The position numbers were made by a program, and so were the translations under genes. From Bombus terrestris (lineage: Eukaryota; Arthropoda; Insecta; Hymenoptera; Apidae): a DNA stretch of 64,000 bases. Numbering within the stretch: the first letter of the stretch is position 1; each line of letters begins with the position of its first letter. Of the stretch, positions 51,101-61,730 are shown piece by piece. The notes under the pieces are model-generated. The model had not been told where the DNA came from, ran no database searches, and worked only from the letters and a program-made list of their open reading frames with translations. The stretch spans positions 2,730,001 through 2,794,000 of the forward strand of contig NC_063282.1 of NCBI RefSeq assembly GCF_910591885.1. The letters are read 5' to 3'.

Positions 51101-52810
51101 TTTCTCTCCCTCGTCTGCCTTCTTCTCATTCTTCTCTTTTCCTCCTCGGGGAGTCTTTCGTCTCACCTGTTTCATCCATCGCGCGTTGCTTTCTCGTTAT
51201 TTTCTTTGCTTTTCCCCGCTCGTTCGGCCGATTCTCCTCTTCAGGGATTCCATCGCCCAGAGATTCGTACGGTTCGAAACAGTTCGACGCTCGTCATTTC
51301 TTCGTCGTCTGTTTTTAGCTATTCGCGTGGTACGTTACGCTGGTCCAGAATTTCGGATCGTCTTTAATATTCATGACTTTCAAAGCAAATCGGAGAGTAG
51401 CGTAGTTCGCTGTTATTCCCTGTCTTTGGTAGCTTCGATAGACATCAAGCGAATCGTGTACCGTCGCGTTTGCATTTTAAATTTGCAAATAGTAATCGTT
51501 GTTCATCGATTTGTATTGTTAATGTTGGGTGCTTCGAGGGATTGCTACTTTAATACACCATGGGCATCGTAATATTTCGTCTTATCAGACAGCTGATCCT
51601 TTCATTGGACTATCTTATCTGGTATATTTCCATTTTTCAATATATGATAAAATATTCCAGTTTAAGAACTATAATATTACGCAGATTCTTATGAAATGAT
51701 GACTAAACGCTGGAAACCGTATAAAGAGGAAGAAAGATAGGGAAAAAGATAGGGAAATTTGAAAAGACTATAGAGATGAATCTGTATTTTGTCAACGATC
51801 AATCCATCGATGAAATCTAATCTTCTCGCTGTATAATTACATACCGATTTCAAACATTTGATTTGATACTTGTTCGTTAAAAGGCCAACTTCTCTTGTCG
51901 AATAAGTGCCAAATTTTCGACCAATAGATTGCACATGACATACACGCACGTATAGTAAAAAGGTTGTCACGGATTTAATCCTTCCTCTTCCTTTTCTCCA
52001 GCTTCAGATTCTCAGATTCCGCTTTCAATTTCTCGCTACGCTCTCCGGTTCACCGTTTCGTTCGTCTTTCTCCTAGGGACTTTCGTCGTTTGCGGTCTGC
52101 GCTGCAGCGAATTGGCCTCTGCACTCGGCGTGTAACAGCACGCTGCAGCAGGCGAGCATTTCGCCAACCTGTTATTACGCCACAATGGCTGAATTAATTG
52201 TTCGAAACACCCTGTGAGCACAGGCTACCTTCGCTCTTTCTCCTCACCGAGTATCTCCCGCATTTCTTTCCTTTTTTCTACTAAAGCTTTCCCCTCCGTG
52301 AGGCTCGCCTGCTTTAAACGCCCGGGATAATGTATCTCTACCCCGACAACGTGCACTTTGCTTCGACAGTGGACCTCGTGGGGGGTCCTTCTCTGACTTT
52401 TAAGCTCCACCGAATTAATATTTTTCTCACTTACGATTATGTTCGTAGCGCGCGGAATTACAAATGGAAAACTTGGTAATGGAAACGAGACACAGTTGTC
52501 AAAAATAGATCTGCTCGTTTTGCGGAATTCTCACGAGAAGAGAGAAGAGAAAATACGTTTAAAAAGAAGCATCGAAGCGTAACAGGATGGTGGAACTTGG
52601 AAAACGAAAGTTCTCCGAGCGAACGATAGTTTAGAAAATCTTCAACGTTAAAATCATCGCCTCTGTTTAGTATCTCGTTTAACTTTGTATTTCGTGTTTC
52701 AGACAGGCAATGAATTCTATCAAATTCTATCGGTTCTAACATTTATCGCGCACTGCCTCCTATGTTTTATCGTCTTGTTTAATAAAAGTCTTTGATAAAT
52801 AGTAACTCAC
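48113..52810 (-). other. gsb intron 5 (4698 bp, phase 2)
   Basis: No exon seen. GC-richer blocks lie at 49020-49520 and 50700-51200; both carry Arg- or Pro-rich open frames on both strands that look spurious. A perfect 14-base palindrome, AACTATGCATAGTT, is at 48854-48867. Confidence 0.6.
48854..48867. repeat. Perfect 14-base palindrome AACTATGCATAGTT
   Basis: The half-site ACTATGCA also occurs at 29288 and 42040. The ATGCAT core resembles POU-type sites, but binding is not shown. Confidence 0.45.
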
Positions 52811-53095
52811 CCGTAATTCTCGGCAGTCGGTCTTGGCCATTGTTGCTGAGCAGCGTAGTAGTTCTCGCTATAGTTGTAATGTTGAGGATAACCAGCCGTG
52901 GTTGCTGCGGCTGCAGCTACCGATGCTTGGCCATAGCTCTGATAACTTTCAGCACTGCTACCGTAATGTTGAGTTTGAAACGATTGCAAGCTCATTGTAT
53001 TGAAGGCGTTCAGCTGTTGGCTGTTCAACTGCTTGCGAAGTCTGGCTCGTCTGTTACTGAACCATACTTGCACGCGTGCTTCGGTCAAATTTGTT
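52811..53095 (-). CDS. gsb: gsb exon 5: second half of homeodomain
   Basis: A 285-base exon with acceptor TTGCAG before AACAAATTTG and donor GG|GTGAGT. It begins with the last base of a Lys codon and encodes TNLTEARVQVWFSNRRARLRK, the recognition helix of a paired-class homeodomain with Ser at position 50. RKQLNSQQ follows, close to Drosophila gsb, and then a Tyr/Gln/Ser-rich segment with a five-Ala run (ASVAAAAATTAGYPQHYNY). It leaves in phase 2, which fits exon 6. Confidence 0.93.
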
Positions 53096-53259
53096 CTGCA
53101 ACGAAATCGAGAAAGAGATTCTGAGGTGATCGTTTCGCTTAGAAACTACCACGATTCTGCTCGTTTAACAATTAACAATTTGAATCGTTGGTTGGATTTT
53201 GTATAAACCAATAAGAATACAAACTAACATTTATACAGAAAGATAAAAATTCCACGTAC

Positions 53260-53431
53260 TTTTGTGCCAACTCTTCTCTGGTATACACGTCGGGATACTG
53301 TGTTCGATGGAAGGCTGCTTCAAGTTGCTCCAGTTGTTCACCAGTGAACGTGGTCCTGCTTCTACGTTGCTTCCTCTTCAAGGCGATTCCTGGCTCGCTC
53401 TCTGTGTCCGAGTCGTCGCCACTGCTGCCTC
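53260..53431 (-). CDS. gsb: gsb exon 4: acidic linker and first half of homeodomain
   Basis: A 172-base exon with acceptor CTTTAG before GAGGC and donor CAAAA|GTACGT. It encodes the acidic linker GSSGDDSDTESEPGIAL, then the homeodomain N-arm and helices 1-2: KRKQRRSRTTFTGEQLEQLE, AAFHRTQYPDVYTREELAQ. Phase 1 in and phase 2 out join exactly to the neighbouring exons. The intron to exon 5 is only 164 bases and splits the homeodomain at AQ-K-TNL. Confidence 0.94.
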
Positions 53432-54731
53432 CTAAAGTCAGAATGTAAAATAAAAATATTAATTAACAATAGAAAAATAATCTCAATCTTTCCTTCGTAT
53501 CAAACTATTTTCCTCTCGTTTGTCGTAACTTAGTTGAACAAATACTTATAAAACTGCAATTGTATCAGCGTAGGGTTGCGCCTGAACCGGAGTAAGAAGT
53601 CAATTTTCAATGACCACAGTACATTATACAAAACTATGGTTCCGATCATGTCAGCTAGACACGTAATGTAAGCTCGAACGATATGTAAAGAATCTTTCCT
53701 CCAATAACTTCGACGAAGCCCTACACAGGGCCGAATTATTACCCTCGACCTATTTTTCAACCTACAATCGCGAGAAAAATCTTGTCACCGACCATTGCGA
53801 TAAACACTTTGCGCAATATCAAATTATCTTAGAAAAGATCATTCCTGGTATCCAACGGCATAAAGATACTAAAAAGAACGAATCTCCTATTTTTAACCAA
53901 TCAGCGAATGAGGAAATAGAAGGAAAAGGTCGTTTGCGTGTGTTATCACGAACGATCGAAAGATTTCTCTCAATCAGGATACGTATACGCAGGCGTGATG
54001 AAATTAATTATGAAGAGCGGCGTTTTCTACTGCTTGGCACGCGAAAGAGAAGGGATTGAAAATTCCAAGGAACGCGGCGGACGAAGCCGCGCTCTTATCG
54101 ACGAAAGGAATCGACGCTAAAGGTCCAAGAGATCCCGGCGAGATGTTACGGAGCACGCTTCTTAATAGCGGCAAGAAGGTCTCCCAGTCCAGCACGTGCT
54201 GCACGTCAGATACCGAAGATAGGAAGCGAGTCGTTCACGCCCACAGTTCACACGCCGGACTCGGCAACCCACCATTAAGACCCTCCTGATTACAGCCGTG
54301 CCAGCCGAACCTATACTAAACTAAAACACCGGAGAAATTAGGGTCCGCCGCGAAGAAATTAAGTTCTTTGACATGTCCCGTCCCACCCGAGCTAAACGAA
54401 AGCCTGTCCAACGTCCACGAGATACTTCCTTTCGTCTGCCCTCGCGAGGCTCCGTACCGGAAACTCTTTCGTCTCTCCAATCGACGTCGAGTTTTACGAC
54501 AACGTAATTGCGCGCCTCTTCTAACGTTTCTGCCTTTCGTTCTCTGCAGCCTTTCGTTTAACCCTTTCGAGTATCGCTGGTATTGTTTCTAATCTCTATC
54601 TTGCAATTGTTGCGAGACGAACGGATCTGCCGTCAGCGTGAACGCGTTGTAAACGCAAGTTTGATTACATTTAACAATCGCGGAGGGTCAGTGGATTCTT
54701 GTCGATTTTTGCTGGAATAGCGTGGACGATG

Positions 54732-54816
54732 TATTGGGTTGGCAACTAAGTGATTGCGGTCTTTGTCATTAGGTGGTAATGAGAAAACCCGCAATCACTT
54801 AGTTGCCTACTCAATA
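54732..54816. mobile_element. mariner-type miniature hairpin element
   Basis: TATTGGGTTGGCAACTAAGT followed by GATTGCGG at 54732-54759 is matched in inverse at 54789-54816 with two mismatches, leaving about 29 bases in the middle. GGGTTGGCAACTAAGT ends and a TA target are typical of mariner-family elements found in many insects. It is an internally deleted copy with no transposase. Confidence 0.8.
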
Positions 54817-55736
54817 CATTGAGACAACAGGTGTCAGATAAAGAGAAATGCAGAGTGGTAGGTGTAAAAAGTGGCACGATTGGATAGGGAGCTATTCCAC
54901 GAGACGAAATAAGGAAGTATACGGTAAAATTTGTTCGCACGACGCCCAGTTTCCGAGAAAAACGAGTTCCAAGATGTGACAAGTAGACGTAAAACTGGCT
55001 AGTTCCGAACTGAACAAGAGTAATCGACAGGAGTTGAACTATACGTGAAAATAAGTAAAAAGCGTGGAATACGAGGCTTGAAAATGAGGCCTTGAACGAA
55101 AAATCTTATTTTACATTTACGACTTATTTTCGCACGAATAATAACGCCCTGCCGATTGTTTTCTCGTGCCTAGTCTTGGTACTTAGCCAGGTTTAAGTAT
55201 ACTTGGCAAATTTTCAAACTCGATTTGCTCAGAAACGAAGCGTCGTACGAAAGAATTTTATTGCATATTTCCGACTTATTTTTTCACCCAGAATCACTCT
55301 GTTCTCAATTGTATTTGCCACCAGCTACGATCCACCCTTTCTAATCGTTACCAATTGTTCTGTAATTACATTCCAAATGCTGAAGCGTACGAGACGCTGT
55401 ATATCTATTAATGTCAGTTATTCATGACTAATGATACTGCACTTTGTAACGGAGCGATTGGAATTGCTCATTTTTGTCCAATTTCCTTTAGATTATCGTG
55501 GCAATACATCGAAACTATCGCAATCCAGCAACGTACTCTCCATAAGTATTTTCTTAAAAAATACCAAATACGTCGTTTTTTAATTTTCGAGAAGATCGAA
55601 TGCATCGCTTAAATAACAAAGAATAGTTATATAACTATTTTTCGTAGAATTAAAACCTTCTTCGGTCTCTTGTACTTCAAAGAGTTAAGAGGTTGCGCGC
55701 ATCTACACGGAGTAAATAAAATCGATCTTCCAAAGC

Positions 55737-56110
55737 TTTTTGACTCTTATAATTGTTCGATTTTAAAAATGCCTGTCAAAAGGAAGACCTTCCTTCGAAA
55801 TATTCCTTAGAAACTTTCATGTTCCAGCCCCCTAAACTAACGAAGCTATAGTGTCTCAAGTTTGATTATTAGACGCGCACGTTTAAGTTGTGATCGGAGG
55901 TTGCGAACCTTTGAAAGCTCTCTGAAGAGTTTTTTGACTCTTATAATTGTTCGATTTTAAAAATGTCTGTCAAAAGGAAGACCTTCCTTCGAAATATTCC
56001 TTAGAAACTTTCATGTTCCAGTCCCCTAAACTAACGAAGCTATAGTGTCTCAAGTTTGATTGTTAGACGCGCACGTTTAAGTTGTGATCGGAGTTTGCGA
56101 ACCTTTGGAA
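55737..56110. repeat. Recent tandem duplication, two copies of about 180 bases
   Basis: Copy 1 (55737-55916) and copy 2 (55931-56110) are offset by 194 bases and differ at only about five positions (for example GCCTGTC/GTCTGTC, AGCCCCC/AGTCCCC, GATTATT/GATTGTT). A short non-repeated piece (CTCTCTGAAGAG) separates them. The high identity implies a recent duplication. No reading frame is conserved. Confidence 0.9.
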
Positions 56111-59100
56111 ATTAATGTTTAAAAAAATTATACGAAAGAATATTTTTTCTGCATTTCGTTAAAGTGATAGGCGAATTAAATCGTGATCAGAGTTTCGTTC
56201 GCGTCGGTGCAAAAGTTTTTTTACATTTTCTTTCCCTTTCGACTCAGACACGGCAATTTATGCGTCGATTCTTGAATTAAGTCGATCGATCGACGGGAAC
56301 GAACGTCTAAATCAATAGCACCTGCGCGAACGTCAGCTCTCGAATTCATGAAGTTGAACGCCGCGAAGTGCACGGCGGTTTCTTCGAGATTAAAGACCTC
56401 GCCGCAGCCGTAAATCCTCGTGACGGTTTGAGCAGAACATCTAACCACTTCTCGAAGCCTTCACGCTTTCCACGGCCAGTCAACGCTCGCTTATGCCGTG
56501 GTTTCTTTCAACAAATAACGAAAAATATCTTGATCGTTCGTTGTTTACTTAAACTGCATGACTTTTTCACTCGTTTAACGCAACGACGAACGTTTCTCGC
56601 ACGAAAATCGAAGCTACACTTTGAATACACTTCTTTGAATAAAATCGTGTAACTCTTTCTACGATGTCGTGCAGGATATTACTTCTTCAGCTTTAAATTC
56701 TTCTCGTGAGAGAAAGATGCTTTTTGGCTTCTTCTCGATGTTTCCTCCCAACGTACAGCAATTAACGTAATAATAAATGAAACAATAAAATAATCTAATA
56801 GTCGGACTCGTTACATGTACAACGTCAAAGTTGTATATTTGAAAAATTTGTAAACGTAGAGTAAAGAAGAAATAAGCGACCAAGTCCATAGCCCGGACCT
56901 AAATCAAAAAGATGAGCGAAAGTGAATCCTTCACTAAACGAAATTCAGAAATTATCGTCTCGCGAGATTTGCAAAAAATCTCCGATCTGGATTCAACGTA
57001 CGTTATCAAATCTTATTCGCGTTTCGTTAAACGTGACGAAAATTCGTCGAACTCGACGAAACTCGTTACATTACAAAAGGCATGATGAATATCGACAGTA
57101 TAAAGTCAAACAGAGAACCGCAAAGGGTTAATCGTCCAAAACCGTGTAAACAATTACTGTCCGGGGAAGCAGACAGTTATTATCATTATCCCTGACAGTT
57201 TCGCTTGACTACCACTTTAGATCAGCGGAACATCTAAATCAATAGAGTCGGAGCCTGTTGTTCCTCGAAGAAAACGGCAGGCTCGCTCTGGTGTTGGCGG
57301 TTTGTAAGATTAGAGGCAGCCGGATACGGAGCACGAGAGACCACACGCCGCGTGTGTACACGCTCTACCTTTTCCTCTCCGTGTCCTCTCTTTCTCTGCT
57401 CTGGCTCTCACCGACCTTCTACCTCTTCTTCCTACCTTAACCTCTTCTTCTGCCCACTATTTTTTGCCTTCGTGCTGCTTTCTAGCTTTCCGTTTTGTAC
57501 TAACTGGCCGTTTAATTTTTAACGAGGATGAGAATGCTCGGCCAAGTGTCCGAACGAACCGGCTACGTGGAATTAAACGGGGTAGATATTATTGCTACTT
57601 TATAATAGCACTTATAATTTCATATATCAACATAGGAATAGAGAGAAAGTCAAAAATTAGGGCCTTGGGTGGGCGTAAAAGTGGGTATAAAAAGATAAAG
57701 TTAATCGGTATCGATGTATCAAGGCAGACGTTTTAAATTTTTCTGACTTTGATAAAAAAGTTATTTATGCCGCAGTGACTCTAAATTCGACGTTGTTCGT
57801 TTCAGTTAAGGGAAGCTCATTTATTAGAAGAAAATTAGAAAATTAGTTACGAGGAGATATTTCATTGGTAGAAAATTATTATCGTAATTTACAGGGCTTC
57901 TAATTCTTGCAAATTTAACGCGTCACAAGTACGCGTATAGAAGAGTGTAATCTGATAGAATAATTTTAATTCCTTTCATTTATCACAGCTAGCAGCGTTA
58001 AAATCCTAACTTACGTAACGTTACTTCTTATTATCTTTCATTTCTAAATGTATATCTATTTTTCTTTCTATACAAATCTCCGAAAAACCCACAACCGCGA
58101 TTGAATGTTTCAAAAGACTTCATTGCCCTTACGTCGTGTGAATGCAGGAATGAAAAGATCCATAAAGATTTTACATCCAATGGGGAGAGTATTCAAAGAG
58201 ATTCTTTATCCTTCCTGACATTACGTCGACTACACGTCAACATGGCGATGGGTACGATACTCCGGTCTTTTATTTCAATTTTATATCGTATCATCCGCCA
58301 TAGCGGTTAATTAATTACATTTTTATGCTTCGTAATATCGATGTAAGCCTGTAATACACGAATAAACGAATTCCGATGAATTCTATCATTTATTAAAGCC
58401 TTATTTTAAATGTTAAAGAAAACCTGTTAAAAAATCCAACTTCAAAGTGTTTCACTTCATTTTTTTTAATTATCTCTCGTTCTAATACTACCAATAGCTA
58501 AACTCGTTCCAATGAAAAATTTCGTCGAATTTCTTATCTCAAAAACAAGAAGAATAACTGGAATCACGAAGCCATTGCAAGGTTGCTTTTTAAGTGAGCC
58601 CGTTCAACGCTTTACAACATTAATTTTTATTACTTGTTTTCAAATAAATTCGCAAGTGTTACCAAAATACGGAGAGAAAAAGTATAAAAGTCATTCCGTA
58701 CAAAAATAAGAGAAAGGATATTGTAAGCTGAAATACACCCTTTCAACTCTTTCCTCTACCCTGAAAAGAAGAAAAAAATCTTACTTAAGACGATCATTAG
58801 CCGCAACAAACTAATTTTCTCAAACATTTCCCAAGCAACGCCGTTTATATCCGTAGTAAAATGAGAAGAATCGATTCACGTGATTAAGTATACGCAGAGA
58901 GATTATTGCCTGAGAAGGAAGTGCAATTGTAGCTCGCTGGTATAGCAGTGCTATTTTCTTCTACGGAGGATATGATCGTGGGAATACAAACTTTACTAAA
59001 TCATGCAACATTTCACTTAGAAAACGCCTTATAACGCATTCCGGATTCTCGAGCCAGCCGGTACAACGTAATTTGACCGAGGACGAAATGAAGATTTGTG

Positions 59101-60658
59101 CGCGGCGCGGTGCAAACCGATCAACAGGTAGGCCATCCAGCCGTTCTTACATCGGGCTGCAATTCCCCGGCGTACATCTAATCAAAACTAAATCTTCCCG
59201 ACAAGGTAATAAACTCGACACATCTACGCACCACGGGACGCCTAATATTTCTTCGCGAGCTTCACCGCCACCAATAAATAAAAAAGAAAGGAACTCCCTT
59301 TACGTCCGCCGGCCGGACCTATATTCCCGTTAATCTCCTCTTGCCCTCGAAACTATTCAGTCCTTCGAGCCAGCAAAAGTCTGCCGATGAATAGATTTAT
59401 TTAAAGAAACGTTGCTGATTTTGTGGAAGAGAAGGGCGGTCGAGTTTTACTTTCGCAGATATTTTTATATCTCCGTCGATATTTTTTGTGAACAATGTTT
59501 GTCAAATTCTGCTACTTTTGTTTTTTTTAAATATTCCTTCTCTATTTTACACTCTACCTTCTTTGCTTCTGACGCGTGCATTTATCAAAATTTTATTTGC
59601 TTCTACTTGATCTTTAATCGAGCTGTCCTTCCGCCACGTTGTAGCTTTTTTTAAACAAAATTTGCCAAATTGTGCCCCTTTCTTCGAATATACCTTTTCT
59701 CTATTATATACTTCTTTCTTTGTTCATAGGCAAAATTTCCTTTGATTATGTTTTCTGTATGATCGTGTGGTCTCTACGTTGCGAATTGTCGAAAAGTGTT
59801 ATCGTCATATCTACAGCAAATCGGAGCTGTGTGTATGCAGACAAATACGGTAGAAGGTGGATACAGTAACAGAAAGACACAAGAATTTTCAATAGGCGAT
59901 CGACTGCTCGTATACGATTCATTATGGTTGTTTGAATATAAAGATACGTATATTCTCGGGGATAATTGTAATGGCCTTTCGTGCCAATACGGATGATCTA
60001 TAATTAGTAATATCTTTCAGAGTTATTTTATATGGGATCCGAGTATCTTTTACTGTAGTAATAGATCACGAAAAGAGATGATCGTTATATCGTCAGGATA
60101 ATATTAACTCATTAATTGAAAAAAAAATAAACTCTATAAGTCTCTGATCAACGATCTAACAGAAGAAATTTTTAATTAGTCCTATACTTCTTAGTACGAG
60201 TGTTGTAGATACACGAGGATTAAGCCTGATACGCTAACTATAAACCATAAATTGCTTCTATATATAATTTCAAGAAGGAATAAATTCTGAAAATATTAAA
60301 AAAGGAGCCGAAGGAGATGAAATTTTTCTCGCCATTGAGATAACGTAATTTGTTACAAAGAGCGTTGTAATACCACGAACTACAGCTTTTTTCAGCCGGT
60401 ACAAAATGTACGCGGTATTTATCGCTACGGTACCTTAACTCAATTAACGCAGCCGCACGCTGTAATTACGTTTATCGGTCGATTACCTCGAGCGTTTCAT
60501 TTACGCTGGCCTAATTGTTTACGCGATGTTAAAACAGCGACAATGTTCGCAAATTTTACACGCGTCGTACATCTCTGTCGATTTCCATGTTCAGGTGATT
60601 TCTCTTTTTTAAATATCGAATTGCACGACGATGATCTTAAAGAAAGAAATGGTCTCAC

Positions 60659-60785
60659 CGAGTATTCCGTCAATGGAATGATTTCTTCGAGGATCATCTC
60701 CAGGACGAGTCTGATTCGTGGGGCCACGAAGAAGTCTCGAGATACTGGAAACTGACGGTGCTGACGCTTTGTCACAGATACCATC
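60659..60785 (-). CDS. gsb: gsb exon 3: end of paired domain plus octapeptide
   Basis: A 127-base exon with acceptor CAGCAG before GATGG and donor CTCG|GTGAGA. It encodes DGICDKASAPSVSSISRLLRG (the last helix of the RED subdomain), a linker with PTNQTRPGDDPRRN, and the octapeptide HSIDGILG, whose final Gly is split by the intron. Octapeptides of this kind bind Groucho-family corepressors. Phase 0 in and phase 1 out are identical to the gsb-n exon at 9738-9849. Confidence 0.93.
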
Positions 60786-61416
60786 CTGCTGGCAGAACCA
60801 CGTTGGACCAGTTAGTATACTAATGGAAATTAATCAAACTTCATTTTCTTCCCTTTTACGTCCTCCATCGTGTATTCTGAATATTTAACCCAATGTACGA
60901 CCGTATAATGGCTTTGAATATTCTCCAAGAATTAACTGTGAAATCTTTCAGCAGTGGATGATATACGACGAGAAACGTGATATATTTGAAATTGTATAAA
61001 TAAAGTACACGTCGACTTTCGTTTTATATTTTGTATCACTGTACAGCTAGAATTGTGGTAAAGCGCTTGAATAACAAAATGTTCGATCGGATTCTATTCA
61101 AGCAATCTACTTACTACAGCGACTCTTGTGCTAATTCTTAATCACCAGACCGAAATAGGAAATTATAATTAATTATTTTCCCCTGATAAACGAGCAACAT
61201 TCCGATTTATTTGAAACGTAGTAGCTTATTTCGATCAACTGTCTCTAATAAATAATCCTTAAGGTAATTCGTCAGAATTACCTTCCTTCAAAAGAGGAAT
61301 GACGTCGTTTAATTAAGATTGACAAGCATGACGCGTAATTATGAAAACATTGTCTTATAAACCATAGAACATTTTTGCACAGAACGATCAATAGCGTAAA
61401 GACATTATCAACAGAC
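60786..61416 (-). other. gsb intron 2 (631 bp, phase 0)
   Basis: Short AT-rich intron. Its donor GTCTGT is a weak match to the consensus. It contains the hairpin at 61261-61284. Confidence 0.8.
61261..61284. repeat. Perfect short hairpin AAGGTAATTC-GTCA-GAATTACCTT
   Basis: A perfect 10-base stem with a 4-base loop, about 130 bases inside gsb intron 2 from the exon 2 donor. It could fold in the pre-mRNA; no function is known. Confidence 0.6.
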
Positions 61417-61730
61417 CTTTATCAATTTCTCGCGGATCTCCCAGGTGAATATCCCAGGATTCTGTCTCTTCATATCCTCGATTCTCGCCTCGACTTCCGG
61501 TGTCGCGACTCGTGGTTTGCTACCGCCGATCACACCTGGCCTTATCGATCCTGTTTCCTGATATCGATTCAAGATCTTCGACACGCAACCATGCGAAACT
61601 CTCAATTGTCTGGAGATCACGCATGGTCTTACACCGGCTGCCGCCATTTCCACGATTTTTAAGCGGATGTGATTCGGCAGTGGACGTCCATTGATAAAAA
61701 CACCTCCGAGTTGATTCACACGGCCTTGTC
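61417..61730 (-). CDS. gsb: gsb exon 2: most of the paired domain
   Basis: A 314-base exon, the same length as its gsb-n counterpart. The acceptor CTTTTTCCAG precedes GACAAGG and the donor is AAG|GTCTGT. It encodes GQGRVNQLGGVFINGRPLPN, the PAI helices (GVRPCVISRQLRVSHGCVSK), the linker GSIRPGVIGGSKPRVATP and the first RED helix (FTWEIREKLIK). It differs from the gsb-n exon mostly near its end (EVEARIEDMKRQNPGIFT versus EIEARIEEMKRDNPAIFS). An upstream in-frame ATG at 61770 would add MQVYYTFPSFLFP. I prefer the acceptor, because gsb-n is spliced at exactly the same place. Confidence 0.93.

Larger units (their letters stand above)
53432..60658 (-). other. gsb intron 3 (7227 bp, phase 1)
   Basis: No exon seen. 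It contains a mariner-type miniature hairpin (54732-54816), a recent tandem duplication (55737-56110) and GC-richer patches at 53990-54330 and 57230-57450. Short open frames have no recognisable domain. Confidence 0.6.
47851..61730 (-). other. gsb: gooseberry (gsb) gene span, coding exons 2-6
   Basis: Five coding exons on the minus strand (61417-61730, 60659-60785, 53260-53431, 52811-53095, 47851-48112) join in frame to 1160 bases ending at a TGA stop. With a first exon like that of gsb-n (52 bases) the protein would be about 403 residues. It has a paired domain, octapeptide HSIDGILG, acidic linker, Ser50 paired-class homeodomain and a Tyr/Gln/Ser-rich C-terminus. HSIDGILG and the longer DGICDKASAPSVSS run identify it as gsb rather than gsb-n. 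Introns are 631 (phase 0), 7227 (phase 1), 164 (phase 2) and 4698 bases (phase 2). The role in segment polarity is known from Drosophila and inferred here. Confidence 0.88.
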
